Shown here: one piece after another, positions 34,053 to 43,308 of the stretch | Numbering within the stretch: position 1 is the first letter of the stretch | Layout: the number at the start of each line of letters is the position of its first letter | Assembly (NCBI GenBank): GCA_945874895.1 | Contig: CAMCIC010000008.1 | Coordinates: forward strand, 62,001-126,000 | Direction: 5' to 3' | DNA: 64,000 bases | From: Akkermansia muciniphila | Lineage (GTDB): Bacteria; Verrucomicrobiota; Verrucomicrobiia; Verrucomicrobiales; Akkermansiaceae | Made by a program: the position numbers and the translations under genes | The notes under the pieces: generated by a model | What the model was told of the DNA's origin: nothing | Seen by the model: only the letters and a program-made list of their open reading frames with translations | Database searches by the model: none

Positions 34053-35207
34053 TTATGGATTGGGGGCGGCCAAAGCTTTTTCCTGCAATCGTTGGCGGGA
34101 ACCGGAGCCATCAGAGTTCGAAAAATCAGCTCGTTGCACCATGAATAAAAAGTATTTTCCGCGCACGGGGTCGATCCAGCACTGCGTTCCATAGACACCA
34201 CCATGACCGTAGGATCCTGCCGATAGACTGGCGCTCACGCCCTGGGGTTCACGAACCACACACACGCCCCATCCCCAGCCATTTCCAGGGGTAAAACCGG
34301 TTTTGAGATCACCCGTTTGCACCTGCGTCATTTGCTTTACCGAATCCTCGCTGATTACTCGCTTGCCATGCCATTCACCTTTACCTAATAGCATTTGCGC
34401 GAAATTCCCGTAGTCCTTGGCCGTGGAAAAAAGTCCGCCATTGCCCCGCGGATATCGGTTCCGATCCATCAGCGATTTTCCCGCAAGAAACCGCAACGGA
34501 GCCACCTGCCATTTGTCTTGCTGTCGACCATAGGAAGTCGCCAGGCGTCTCACCTGATCCGCTGTAGGATAGAAGCTGGTGTTTTTCATCTCCAGCGGAT
34601 CAAAAAAATGCTGCTGTAAAAAATTTTCAAACGATGTGCCAGAAACCGCTTCGACCACACGCGCGGCCGTATTGATCCCACTCTGGCAATAGCGCCACTG
34701 GCTGCCGGGAGCATAGATCAGAGGCAAGCCAGCCACGCATTTCGTCAACTGCTCCAGCGAATTCATGGTGATCTCTTGATCGCGCGGGACCTCGCTCAAT
34801 CCTGAGCAATGGCTGAGGCATTGACCAATGGTAATGGAGGAAGGCTTTCCTGCTGCATCCTTGAGCATGGCGAATTCTGGCAAGTATTTTGCGACTGAAT
34901 CGTTGACCTGCAGTTTGCCCTGCTCCTGCAATTTCATGATCGCGCAAGCGGTCACCGGTTTGGTCATCGACGCGATCCAGAACAAATCATCCTCAGCCAT
35001 CCAACGATTGTGTTCCCGATCCGCATGACCGGCCATGACCATTTCGATCACGCCATTGGCATCACCCACTGCCGCGATACCACCGACAATCTCCTGCCGA
35101 TCAACCTCCTCCTGGATTGCTCGTGCAAAGGGTGTGGGATCTTTCGCGAGACATCCCAAGACCGAGCACAAACTGAACAAAAAAATCAAATATCGAGAGT
35201 GGTTCAT
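34053..35207 (-). CDS. Serine hydrolase, beta-lactamase class C/S12 family
   Basis: The ATG at 35207 precedes a signal peptide ('LIFLFSLCSVLGCLA'), giving 384 residues. The catalytic 'SMTK' (S-x-x-K) is near residue 80, the second motif is a Tyr-containing 'WRYCQSG' near residue 178, and the third is 'GHGG' near residue 335. These mark a penicillin-binding-protein-like esterase/peptidase family (EstB, CubicO relatives) rather than a proven beta-lactamase. A cysteine at the end of the signal ('VLGCLA') could be a lipobox. Periplasmic location is expected. Confidence 0.88.
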   Translation of the reverse strand: MNHSRYLIFLFSLCSVLGCLAKDPTPFARAIQEEVDRQEIVGGIAAVGDANGVIEMVMAGHADREHNRWMAEDDLFWIASMTKPVTACAIMKLQEQGKLQVNDSVAKYLPEFAMLKDAAGKPSSITIGQCLSHCSGLSEVPRDQEITMNSLEQLTKCVAGLPLIYAPGSQWRYCQSGINTAARVVEAVSGTSFENFLQQHFFDPLEMKNTSFYPTADQVRRLATSYGRQQDKWQVAPLRFLAGKSLMDRNRYPRGNGGLFSTAKDYGNFAQMLLGKGEWHGKRVISEDSVKQMTQVQTGDLKTGFTPGNGWGWGVCVVREPQGVSASLSAGSYGHGGVYGTQCWIDPVRGKYFLFMVQRADFSNSDGSGSRQRLQEKALAAPNP

Positions 35208-35286
35208 AGTCCAGCGATGAAAATCCATATGAGTGTCGGCTTGGGGCTAGAGAAATCGCAAAGAAGGCGAGAAATCATCATTTTTT

Positions 35287-35694
35287 TCAGTTGCCTAGTC
35301 CCGAAGATGGGCGGGAGCGATCCTCGGCGCCCGCGGGCCATTCTGGTTTACCGATGGGCGGCGATGGTGCGGTTTTGGGTGGCTCGATGGGCTCAGGAGG
35401 CGCGTCAGAGCCTTTGATGATCACCGATGTACTTCCAGCGGGTTTGCCAGGAGCATTTCCCGCATCTTGCAAAGAAGGATCATCCAGTCGGTTCAGCAAA
35501 TCGGGATCGCGCAACTGATTCGCGAGATCGCTCGAATCGTCCGCCACCTTGGTCTCTGTTCCCTGCTCAGAAGTCGCTTCGCCCGCTGTGTCGTGAGGAA
35601 CGACGCCAGCATGGACAGGCTCCTCCACCGCCTTGCGGGCGCATGACGCCACCAGGCATGTCAGAATCCCTACCATCGTCACGCACGTTCGCAT
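35287..35694 (-). CDS. Small Pro-rich lipoprotein
   Basis: I recognise no family. The 135-residue product has a lipoprotein signal ending 'TCLVASCARK'. The mature part is disordered-looking, rich in Asp, Pro, Ser and Gly, with 'PPEPIEPPKTAPSPPIGKP' at its centre. It lies upstream of the serine hydrolase on the same strand and diverges from the tonB gene. It could be an envelope spacer protein. Confidence 0.6.
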   Translation of the reverse strand: MRTCVTMVGILTCLVASCARKAVEEPVHAGVVPHDTAGEATSEQGTETKVADDSSDLANQLRDPDLLNRLDDPSLQDAGNAPGKPAGSTSVIIKGSDAPPEPIEPPKTAPSPPIGKPEWPAGAEDRSRPSSGLGN

Positions 35695-35801
35695 GACCGA
35701 AAGTCAGAAGGACATCCTCCTGTTTGAAAAGAAAGAAATCACAAAATCGTGGCCTAATGCCTTGTGATTCAGCCAAAATTACGGCAACCTAGTGCTCGGC
35801 T

Positions 35802-36980
35802 ATGCCAGCAGCATCGACCATACGCCCATCGCAAAACGACCAATCCCTATGGTTGCTGTCTTTTGTGATCGCGATATTGATGACGTTTGGCATGATGCTA
35901 GGCATTGGTTTCATGGTGCTTCAAACAGAATCATCCTCGCACAGTCCCTCTCTGATCCGCGCTGCCCTTGAACGGGTCGTGGTGATCGTGGCCCCGCCCG
36001 AACTCACGACTCCGATACCTGCCATCGAACCAGCCACTCCGCCCATCACCCGACCAGGATTTGCAAGAACGTCCCCCGATCAAAGCTCGAATCCTCCGGA
36101 ACGAGCGGATTTCATCGGCGAACGTGACACCATCGCGACCAGTGATTCGCTGCCCGTAGCGGGTGCTCCCGAGCTACCGAGTCAGGCGGGGCGCGAGCCC
36201 AGACGACCCGGAGAAATTGAAACGACCGAGAGCCGCGCGCAGCAAGGTTCTCTCGATCATAACAAACTCGCACAAAACGAAACATCTTTACCGACAGCGC
36301 CACCACCCCCCTCCCACACACCTGCTACGGACCCACCGGCCGGAAAAACGGAGGCCGGAAAAACCATGACCACCGATTCGGCGCAACCGACCGCAGCGAC
36401 CGCCGATGAAGCTCCCAAGACCATGGAGCGCAAGGACTCAGCAACGGTTCCCGGCAACCAACTGGTCGAACGGACGTCGACTCCGCAAATCGATCCCAAG
36501 CCCCAAGCCGCCGATTCATCTTCACGCGACATGGCGGAGAAGACTGTGACTGAGAAAGCGGAGCTGCCCAAACCGACACCGCCCGCGAAGAGCGATGATC
36601 CAGGATTTCGCGGCAACCAGACCAAAACAAAACTCAGTGGTTCCATCACCCGTCAAGGACGCTCCGCACTCAATGTCGCCAACACTCCCATGGGGCGTTA
36701 TCACAGCGCACTGAGTCGCGCCGTGGAGGCCGAATGGCATAAGAGCTGCACGAAGTATCGCGACTTCATCACACCAGGCATTCTCACGGTTCGCTTCGTG
36801 ATTGCTCAAGACAGCAGCGTGCGCACCATTTCCGTTGTGGAAATGATCGATGCGGGAGAAGTGCAGAAAGGCTTCACACTCAATGCGATACGACAGGCGA
36901 AAATCCCGCCGATCCCTGCCGATCTCAGGGCCGAAATCGAAGACGAACCGATCGAACTAACCTACAATTTCTATTTCTGA
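35802..36980 (+). CDS. tonB: TonB-like energy-transducing protein
   Basis: The 392-residue protein has a single N-terminal membrane helix (residues ~18-40), a long Pro/Glu/Thr/Ser-rich periplasmic spacer (~70-285), and a C-terminal domain of about 90 residues that begins 'GRYHSALSRAVEAEWH' and ends 'IELTYNFYF', a TonB_C-like fold ('ILTVRFVIAQDSSVRTISVVE'). It would couple the inner-membrane proton gradient to outer-membrane transport. exbB and exbD follow directly, with exbB starting 1 nt after its stop. The TonB C-terminus is weakly conserved, so TolA-like function is an alternative. Confidence 0.8.
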   Translation: MPAASTIRPSQNDQSLWLLSFVIAILMTFGMMLGIGFMVLQTESSSHSPSLIRAALERVVVIVAPPELTTPIPAIEPATPPITRPGFARTSPDQSSNPPERADFIGERDTIATSDSLPVAGAPELPSQAGREPRRPGEIETTESRAQQGSLDHNKLAQNETSLPTAPPPPSHTPATDPPAGKTEAGKTMTTDSAQPTAATADEAPKTMERKDSATVPGNQLVERTSTPQIDPKPQAADSSSRDMAEKTVTEKAELPKPTPPAKSDDPGFRGNQTKTKLSGSITRQGRSALNVANTPMGRYHSALSRAVEAEWHKSCTKYRDFITPGILTVRFVIAQDSSVRTISVVEMIDAGEVQKGFTLNAIRQAKIPPIPADLRAEIEDEPIELTYNFYF

Positions 36981-36981
36981 T

Positions 36982-37671
36982 ATGACATTCTCATTCATTC
37001 TCGCACAGGAAGTGACCGATGCTCAAAGCGCACTTCAAATCGCTTGGAAGTATTTTCAAGACGGTGGACATTTCATGTATCCGCTTTTGCTCTGCCTGAT
37101 TGCAGGTTTCACGATCATCGTGTTCAAACTTCTATCCTTGCGCCGGGGTCTCATCATACCTGCAGAGCTGGTAGAACGCGTGGATCGCTTTGAGGAAAGC
37201 GAAAAAGCCGGCATCGTTGAGCCACTGTTGGCGGAATTCGAACGCGGCAAATCGGCACTGGCCCGACTCGCCGCAGTGGCCGTCAGAAATCGCGGCACAT
37301 CCCAGTCAGAAATCAGCGACGCCGTGCAAACTGCAGCACGTTATGAAATCCTCCAACTTGGGAAAGGCATGACGCAGCTCGATGTGGTCATCGTCGTTTC
37401 TCCACTCCTCGGTCTGCTAGGCACAGCCAGCGGTCTGGCTTTCCTGTTTCAAGAAATGGCCCAATCAGGCGATATCAGTGACGCGCAGCGCATCGCTCTC
37501 GGTATCGCCATCGCACTCAATACCACCATTTTCGGACTTGCGATCACCATACCCTGCGTCATTGCACAAAGTTTTTTCAATCGTAAAATTGAAAGTATCA
37601 CTACCGAACTCGAGTTGGTTTTAACCAAACTCGCTCATGCCTGCCAGAAGCCCCGCAATCCGATACACTGA
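36982..37671 (+). CDS. exbB: ExbB/TolQ-family proton channel protein
   Basis: ExbB forms the pentameric scaffold of the TonB motor. The 229-residue product has three membrane helices: residues ~32-52, ~135-158 and ~170-195. The 'VVSPLLGLLGTASGL' and 'GIAIALNTTIFGLAITIPCV' stretches are the conserved TolQ/ExbB helices 2 and 3. It is immediately flanked by tonB-like and exbD genes. Confidence 0.92.
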   Translation: MTFSFILAQEVTDAQSALQIAWKYFQDGGHFMYPLLLCLIAGFTIIVFKLLSLRRGLIIPAELVERVDRFEESEKAGIVEPLLAEFERGKSALARLAAVAVRNRGTSQSEISDAVQTAARYEILQLGKGMTQLDVVIVVSPLLGLLGTASGLAFLFQEMAQSGDISDAQRIALGIAIALNTTIFGLAITIPCVIAQSFFNRKIESITTELELVLTKLAHACQKPRNPIH

Positions 37672-37680
37672 CAGATTCCC

Positions 37681-38106
37681 ATGAAATTCGTTCGTCCCGC
37701 CAAAAAGAACTCAGGAGTACCGATCGTGCCGATGATCGATATCCTTTTCATCCTTCTGATCTTTTTCATCGTCTCCACCAACTTCAAACGTCCGCGCCAT
37801 CACATGCAAATCACCTTGCCGACCGCAAAGGATCTCCCAACGCAAACGATGATGAAGGAATTGTCCGTGCTCGCTATCAACGCTCAAGGACAAATAGCGC
37901 TGGAGGGTGCGGCGGTGCCTGAAGGACTGCTCGACTCCTACCTCGGAGCATGGCGAAAACTCAATCCCAGTCGCACGCTTGAAATCGAAGCTGACGAAAA
38001 AGCTCCTTTCGGAAAAATGGTAGAAATCTGGGGCGCATTGAACAAGCTCGGCATCAAGGTCATGCCCACGCGCGCCAAAACATCACCTGTGGCACCCAAC
38101 CCGTAA
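37681..38106 (+). CDS. exbD: ExbD/TolR-family protein
   Basis: ExbD provides the single membrane helix with the proton-binding Asp. The helix is 'PMIDILFILLIFFIV' near residues 17-31, and its Asp is present. The periplasmic domain of about 95 residues follows. The 141-residue length is normal. The deformylase gene starts 14 nt after the stop, so def may be part of this transcript. Confidence 0.93.
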   Translation: MKFVRPAKKNSGVPIVPMIDILFILLIFFIVSTNFKRPRHHMQITLPTAKDLPTQTMMKELSVLAINAQGQIALEGAAVPEGLLDSYLGAWRKLNPSRTLEIEADEKAPFGKMVEIWGALNKLGIKVMPTRAKTSPVAPNP

Positions 38107-38120
38107 TACTCGCTCAATTT

Positions 38121-38663
38121 ATGTTGTTAGAAATCGTGCAAATTGGAGACCCCGTGCTGCGGGAAAAGTGCTCGGAAGTCGAAGAGATCAATGAAGAAAT
38201 CGTCGCACTCGCCGAAAACATGCTGGAAACCATGTATCACGCCCATGGTGTGGGTCTGGCTGCCCCCCAGATCGGGCGCGCGCTGCGGATGGCAGTGATC
38301 GATGTCTCACATGATCCTCAATGTGTCAGTTTCATGACCCTCAACGACGAAGATGTCAAAATGGTCGATCAAATGCCCCTGATCATCATCAACCCCGTTC
38401 TTGAACTCGATGGTCCGCGTGCCATCGAGACCGAAGGCTGCCTGAGCATTCGCGGAGTGCGTGCACCTGTGGGACGTCCATCGGTCGTCAAAGCGCGTTT
38501 CCAACAACTTGACGGATCCGAAGTTGTCATAGAGACGGACGGATTGCTGGCTCGCGCTTTTCAACACGAGATCGATCATCTCGATGGTGTTCTTTTCCTC
38601 GATCGGCTCTCGCCCGCGGCGAAAATGGGCATTCGCAAGCAACTGAGATCGCTGGGTGTTTGA
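38121..38663 (+). CDS. def: Peptide deformylase
   Basis: Def removes the formyl group from nascent N-terminal methionine. All three motifs are present: 'GVGLAAPQIG' near residues 39-48, 'EGCLS' near 105 and 'QHEIDH' near 148, which together bind the metal. The 180-residue length is typical. It starts 14 nt after exbD. fmt is not in the window; map, which acts next, is at 58 kb. Confidence 0.96.
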   Translation: MLLEIVQIGDPVLREKCSEVEEINEEIVALAENMLETMYHAHGVGLAAPQIGRALRMAVIDVSHDPQCVSFMTLNDEDVKMVDQMPLIIINPVLELDGPRAIETEGCLSIRGVRAPVGRPSVVKARFQQLDGSEVVIETDGLLARAFQHEIDHLDGVLFLDRLSPAAKMGIRKQLRSLGV

Positions 38664-38798
38664 AGAGGACCGGAGACCAAACGCTGGACGGCGCGTCACT
38701 GCTGATCGCGCGGGTCAGAAATTTTCTCGGCGCAACCGATCGATTTGAGGATCGCCTCCGGGCGAGTAAATCAACAGCGGTGCATCTGGCAGGAAGCA

Positions 38799-38827
38799 TT
38801 GACTCCCGAATCAACATGATGCATCTT
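38799..38827 (+). promoter_or_regulatory. Candidate pabB promoter, leaderless
   Basis: TTGACT, a 17-bp spacer and CATCTT end 5 nt before the GTG start of pabB. The -10 is weak (3 of 6). The spacing matches other candidates in the window. Confidence 0.35.
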
Positions 38828-38832
38828 GCGGT

Positions 38833-40158
38833 GTGGTGAATTTAGATCCGCAACAGCCGAAAGCATGGCAGAAATACACGCCATGGGAAGTTGCCCAACG
38901 TTTGTCGCATCTGCCAGGGATCGTTTTTTTTGATTCATCGGGAAATACGTCGAACCAATCGAGACCAGCCATTTCTCTCATTGCAGCAGAACCGGAATCC
39001 CTCATTCGCGGGCAAATCGACTCACCCCATGATCAACAGCGATTACGGGACGCTTGGCAGTTGCATCGAAAAGAATCATTCGATTGCGGCTATCCCATGG
39101 GGGGGCTTTGCGGATGGATTGATTATGACGGATCGTTCACATTCGGTCATTACCCGCAGATGCTGATCTATCAGCACGAGCGGCAAGAATGGGATGAGAT
39201 CGGAAAATTGTCGACCATGCTCCATGATCAAGGACGCCTGGATCCCTGTAAGGTCGGTGATTTCTGCGCCACCATGGAGCGGGAGGAGTTCATGACTGCG
39301 GTCGAGCGCATCCGCGAATGGATCGCCGCTGGTGACATTTACCAAGTGAACCTGACCCAGCAGTTTGCGGCGCCGTGCGATTCCGAAGGTTCGCTTGCGG
39401 AGCTGTATGCCCTGCTTCGCCAACGATCTCCCGCTCCCATGGCGGTCTGGATGAAAATGGCAGGTAGGGAGATTTTAAGCTCCTCCCCTGAGACCTTTCT
39501 GCGCATCAGTGGCAGACAGATGGAAACCCGGCCCATCAAAGGTACCCGGCCGCGTTTTGCTAACGTGGATGATGACCGACGCTCCGCCTATGAGCTGCAA
39601 ACATCATCGAAGGAGATTGCTGAATTGGTCATGATCACGGACTTGCTGCGCAACGATTTGGGGCAGGTTTGTGAATTTGGCAGCGTGCGGGTGGATGAAA
39701 TGTTGCAACTGGAGACCTACGAGCAGGTTTTTCATCTCGTCTCCACTGTGCGCGGTGAAATGCGCCGCGATCTTGATGACATTGACGTATTGGCAGCCTG
39801 CTTCCCAGGCGGAAGCATCACCGGAGCACCCAAAAAGCGCGCATGTGAAATCATTGCCGCCTTGGAACCCGTGCCACGGGGACTCTACTGTGGTGCCATC
39901 GGATACCTCGGATATAACGGAGAGTCTCAGTTCAACATCGCCATCCGCACTCTGGTGCGCGAAAAAGGAATGCTGCACTATCACGTCGGCGCGGGGATCG
40001 TAGCCGATTCCCAAGCGGCGATGGAATATGAAGAAACTCTTCACAAGGCACGGGGAATCCAGTGGGCCTTATCGGATTGGCAGAATTTCGTTCAAAAAGA
40101 ATTGAACAAATCATGCGACCCGCTAGTTTCCGCACATGGATGCGACACCGCATGCTGA
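38833..40158 (+). CDS. pabB: Aminodeoxychorismate synthase component I
   Basis: PabB converts chorismate and glutamine-derived ammonia to 4-amino-4-deoxychorismate for folate. The 441-residue protein, GTG start, has the chorismate-binding signature: 'EREEFMTAVERIREWIAAGD', 'NLTQQF', 'SSSPETFLRI', 'RPIKGTRPR', 'CFPGGSITGAPKKRA' and 'GYLGYNGESQFNIAIRT'. The anthranilate synthase TrpE is a close paralogue; the chorismate-binding signature 'PIKGT' with Lys, and the short N-terminal part, favour PabB. No pabA lies in the window. Its 3' end overlaps the next gene start by 23 nt. Confidence 0.88.
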   Translation: MVNLDPQQPKAWQKYTPWEVAQRLSHLPGIVFFDSSGNTSNQSRPAISLIAAEPESLIRGQIDSPHDQQRLRDAWQLHRKESFDCGYPMGGLCGWIDYDGSFTFGHYPQMLIYQHERQEWDEIGKLSTMLHDQGRLDPCKVGDFCATMEREEFMTAVERIREWIAAGDIYQVNLTQQFAAPCDSEGSLAELYALLRQRSPAPMAVWMKMAGREILSSSPETFLRISGRQMETRPIKGTRPRFANVDDDRRSAYELQTSSKEIAELVMITDLLRNDLGQVCEFGSVRVDEMLQLETYEQVFHLVSTVRGEMRRDLDDIDVLAACFPGGSITGAPKKRACEIIAALEPVPRGLYCGAIGYLGYNGESQFNIAIRTLVREKGMLHYHVGAGIVADSQAAMEYEETLHKARGIQWALSDWQNFVQKELNKSCDPLVSAHGCDTAC

Positions 40159-40645
40159 TCTAGAACAGGCACCGCTGAGCTCGCTCGAGCGTCAAGTGAT
40201 CGATGTTTTTGTGGATGCGGTCAAGGTCATAGGTCTGCCGAAATCGCTGGGTGAAATCTACGGACTTTTGTTTTTTTCTCCGAACGCATTATCGCTGGAT
40301 GACGTGGTGCGTAAGCTCAAGCTAAGCAAAGGATCCGCCAGCCAAGGACTACGAATGTTACGCGAACTGGGTGCCGTGAAGGAAGCGGAGGGTCAAGGCA
40401 GTCGCAGAACGCTGTATGTGCCCGACGTCGATCTCAAACGTTTGGTGGGTGGATTCATCCGCGAGCAGGTGCGACCACATTTGGAGAGTGGCAAGGGCAA
40501 GGTGGTCAAATTGATCAAACACGCGGATCATGAGGAAGACGCGGAGTTGCAAAAATTTTACAAGCGTCGTCTGAAAAAACTGGACTCCTGGGTCAGTCGA
40601 GGCCGCGTGGTCCTGCCCATCATTCAGCGCGTGTTAGGCGAGTGA
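40136..40645 (+). CDS. GbsR/MarR-type winged-helix regulator
   Basis: The 169-residue protein has a winged helix-turn-helix near residues 35-100 ('SLGEIYGLLFFSPNALSLDDV', 'LSKGSASQGLRMLRELGAVK'), the GbsR-type signature, and a helical C-terminus that should dimerise. It overlaps pabB by 23 nt and precedes the NusG-like gene by 1 nt, so the two are likely co-translated. In other members of this phylum this type of regulator is reported beside exopolysaccharide loci (recollection, not checked); none of those is here. Confidence 0.85.
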   Translation: MDATPHADLEQAPLSSLERQVIDVFVDAVKVIGLPKSLGEIYGLLFFSPNALSLDDVVRKLKLSKGSASQGLRMLRELGAVKEAEGQGSRRTLYVPDVDLKRLVGGFIREQVRPHLESGKGKVVKLIKHADHEEDAELQKFYKRRLKKLDSWVSRGRVVLPIIQRVLGE

Positions 40646-40646
40646 C

Positions 40647-41177
40647 ATGGAGGAACAACGGGAATGGTATGTGGTGAGAACGCAGACCAAGCGGGAACGC
40701 TTGGCGGCGCAACACCTGCGGGAACTGGACGGCGTGGAGGTCTTCTGCCCCATGCTGCGCTATCGCAAGGCGACGCGACGCGGAAAAGTGTGGTGGGAAG
40801 AGGCGCTGTTTCCCAGTTACGTGATGGCCCGTTTTCGTCTCACAGAAATGCAACGCGCGGTGGGCTTTTGCCAAGGGGTGAGAGGCTTTGTCAAGTTTGG
40901 CAGCATCATTCCTCCCATACCCTCAAAAGTCGTAGACGAGATGAGAAAATCATGGCAGGAGGAGGCCACGAACGATGTGCTTACGATCAGCCCCCAATTC
41001 CAACAAGGTGATGAGGTAGAATTGGCGCACGGGCCGCTTCAAGGCTTGAAGGGATCGATCATCGAAGTGATGCCAGGCATCGAACGCGTGAGAGTTCTGT
41101 TAGAATTTCTGGGACAACCGCAGATGGTGGATGTGGATCTTTTTTCTTTGCTGCTGCCACGCCGCCCACTTCCCTGA
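40647..41177 (+). CDS. NusG paralogue, RfaH-like
   Basis: The 176-residue protein has an N-terminal NGN domain ('WYVVRTQTKRERLAAQHLREL', 'EALFPSYVMARF') and a C-terminal KOW domain ('FQQGDEVELAHGPLQGLKGS'). It differs from housekeeping NusG in length, and lies outside the secE-nusG-rplK context, so it is a specialised paralogue in the RfaH/LoaP sense. It would ride RNA polymerase on selected long operons to suppress termination. It is translationally linked to the GbsR-type regulator. Its target operon cannot be found in this window. Confidence 0.83.
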   Translation: MEEQREWYVVRTQTKRERLAAQHLRELDGVEVFCPMLRYRKATRRGKVWWEEALFPSYVMARFRLTEMQRAVGFCQGVRGFVKFGSIIPPIPSKVVDEMRKSWQEEATNDVLTISPQFQQGDEVELAHGPLQGLKGSIIEVMPGIERVRVLLEFLGQPQMVDVDLFSLLLPRRPLP

Positions 41178-41197
41178 AAATCCATGGCTTGAGGGAA

Positions 41198-42157
41198 TCA
41201 GAGATCTGCATTCCGATGATTTCCCGCCACATCTTGACCTGAACAAACGATGCAGCGCTCGAGTCGGGTCTCTTCCTGAATGTGTGAGTCTCGCCAGATG
41301 ACGGAATCGTGAATCACCGCGCCCGCAGCGATGACGGCATTGGCACCAATGCAACTTCTCTCGATGTTTGCTCGGTCGGCAATTTGCGCCGTGGGATGAA
41401 TCACGTTTCCTCGCATCAGGTGTTGATGGGCGTTCAGGTAGCTTTCGCGCTCGCCCAAGTCCCACCAGTCTCCCTCATCGATGACCACGCATCCAAGGCG
41501 TTGATCCTTCGCCAATCGAAGAAATGCTGGAATAACAGATGCGATGTTTTCATCGGGCAGAAACTCTAACAACTCAGAATTCATGCAGTAGATTCCGCTG
41601 AAAACATGCGTGCCCTCGGCGCGACCAAGCCTGTTACGAATATCAGTGACCTTGCCGTCCTGCCAAGCAATATGGCGGGCATCTCCTTGCGAGCGCAAGG
41701 CGAGAGTCACAGGCAAACCAGATGCCTGATGAACCTCTACCAACTTCTGTAGAGGCATCGTCGAAAAAATATCTCCATTGTGCACCAGCACCTCTTCTTG
41801 GCCCATCCAGTTCCGCAAGTTGCGCAGACCACCTCCCGTCTCGAGCAAAATCGGCTCGTGAAACAAGCGAATTGTAGAATCACGCCAATGGCCGAATTCC
41901 ACCGACTCACCGTTTTCGCCGGTTTCTGCCAGCTTCTGCCAGTCCTCACAATTCCAACCCCACCATGGATCCTTCCACATTTGAGGCAAATGATGGGTAT
42001 TCACGGCGAAGTCCGTGCACCCCACATCACGGCAACTCTGCCAAGCGTAATGAATCAAAGGTTGATTCACCAGTGGCACCAATGGTTTGGGCAACCGATG
42101 GGTCAAAGGTTGCAGCCTCGTCCCCAAACCCGCGCCCAGTAAAAAAGCCTTCGTCAC
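41198..42157 (-). CDS. Sugar-1-phosphate nucleotidyltransferase
   Basis: The GTG at 42157 begins the conserved nucleotide-binding sequence 'AFLLGAGLGTRLQPLTHRLP', giving 319 residues. 'KPLVPLVNQPLIHY' and 'VHNGDIF' are NTP_transferase motifs. The C-terminal part has left-handed beta-helix hexapeptide features ('IGANAVIAAGAVIHDSVIW'). This fits mannose-1-phosphate guanylyltransferase or N-acetylmuramate/ glucose-1-phosphate uridylyl-type enzymes (MurU-like). The sugar is not assignable. The track adds 35 upstream codons. A candidate promoter ends 6 nt before the GTG. Confidence 0.83.
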   Translation of the reverse strand: MTKAFLLGAGLGTRLQPLTHRLPKPLVPLVNQPLIHYAWQSCRDVGCTDFAVNTHHLPQMWKDPWWGWNCEDWQKLAETGENGESVEFGHWRDSTIRLFHEPILLETGGGLRNLRNWMGQEEVLVHNGDIFSTMPLQKLVEVHQASGLPVTLALRSQGDARHIAWQDGKVTDIRNRLGRAEGTHVFSGIYCMNSELLEFLPDENIASVIPAFLRLAKDQRLGCVVIDEGDWWDLGERESYLNAHQHLMRGNVIHPTAQIADRANIERSCIGANAVIAAGAVIHDSVIWRDSHIQEETRLERCIVCSGQDVAGNHRNADL

Positions 42158-42163
42158 GCAGTG

Positions 42164-42192
42164 GTTATGCCGATTCACAACGACGATGGCGA
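42164..42192 (-). promoter_or_regulatory. Candidate nucleotidyltransferase promoter, leaderless
   Basis: On the minus strand TCGCCA, a 17-bp spacer and CATAAC end 6 nt before the GTG start. Each hexamer matches the sigma70 consensus at 4 of 6 positions. The start is fixed by homology, so the short distance is informative. Confidence 0.4.
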
Positions 42193-42310
42193 ATCCTTTT
42201 TCCAACCGATCGTCCACATCTGCACTGCAGTCTGCGGCGGTCCTCATGCTTGATCTGGTCATACAATTTCAGACTTCCCATTGGCACGATTTCGCGCCAG
42301 ACTTTCGCCC

Positions 42311-43300
42311 ATGAGCGATACCGCTGTGACCATTGCCGGCACGGGAAGTTATGTGCCCGAAAAAATCCTAACCAATGCCGAGCTGGAGAAGCGCATCGAT
42401 ACCTCGGACGAATGGATCACCACTCGCACGGGAATCAAAGAACGCCGCATCGCTGCCGATGGCGAATTCACATCGCACATGGCCACAAAAGCGGCTCTTA
42501 AGGCTCTAGAACAGGCCGGTCTCGCAGCTGAGGAGATCGAGCTGATCATCGTGGCCACGATCACTCCCGATACCCTCACACCCGCCACGGCCTGTTACGT
42601 GCAGGAGAACATCGGAGCCCGCGGAGCGATGGCGTTCGATGTCTCCGCAGCATGCTCAGGATTTCTCTACGCCATGGAAATCGCTCGCAAAATGATTGCG
42701 GGTGGGGCTGTGCAGAACGCGCTCATCATCGGAGCAGAAAAACTTTCGGCCTTCGTCAACTGGAACGACCGTGGGACTTGCATCCTGTTTGGCGACGGTG
42801 CCGGTGCTGCCGTGTTGCGCAAAGCTCATCCTGGCGAAGGGCGCATTCTTGCCATGGATCTCGGCACCGATGGCTCACTGACGCACCTTCTCAACATTCC
42901 TGGCGGCGGATCGGCGCAGCCCATCACTCCTGAGAATGCCGATGAGCATCTTGCCACACTCGCCATGTTGGGCAAAGAAGTCTTCAAGCACGCAGTGACA
43001 CGCATGAAGAACGCCGCTGAAACAGTCATCACCCGCGCGGGTCTACAACCGTCCGACATCGCCTGCGTGATCCCCCACCAAGCGAACCTGCGGATCATCG
43101 ATGCCATTGCAGATCGACTCTCGGTTCCTAACGAAAAAGTTTTCGTCAACCTCCACCACTACGGCAACACCTCCGCAGCTGCGGTAGCCATTGCACTTGA
43201 TGAAGCACACCGCAGTGGCGCCTTCAAGCGCGGCGAAAACATCGTGTTGGTGGTATTTGGCGCCGGTCTCACGTGGGCAGCTGCCGCAATCCAGTGGTAG
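42311..43300 (+). CDS. fabH: 3-oxoacyl-ACP synthase III
   Basis: FabH starts fatty-acid synthesis by condensing acetyl-CoA with malonyl-ACP. The 329-residue protein from the ATG at 42311 has the catalytic Cys in 'SAACSGFLYA' (near 115), His in 'PHQANLRI' (near 254) and Asn in 'YGNTSAAA' (near 284). The ending 'VVFGAGLTWAAAAIQW' is typical. The track adds ten upstream codons. plsX, fabD and acpP are not adjacent, so it is separated from the usual fab cluster. Confidence 0.96.
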   Translation: MSDTAVTIAGTGSYVPEKILTNAELEKRIDTSDEWITTRTGIKERRIAADGEFTSHMATKAALKALEQAGLAAEEIELIIVATITPDTLTPATACYVQENIGARGAMAFDVSAACSGFLYAMEIARKMIAGGAVQNALIIGAEKLSAFVNWNDRGTCILFGDGAGAAVLRKAHPGEGRILAMDLGTDGSLTHLLNIPGGGSAQPITPENADEHLATLAMLGKEVFKHAVTRMKNAAETVITRAGLQPSDIACVIPHQANLRIIDAIADRLSVPNEKVFVNLHHYGNTSAAAVAIALDEAHRSGAFKRGENIVLVVFGAGLTWAAAAIQW

Positions 43301-43308
43301 TCACCGCA

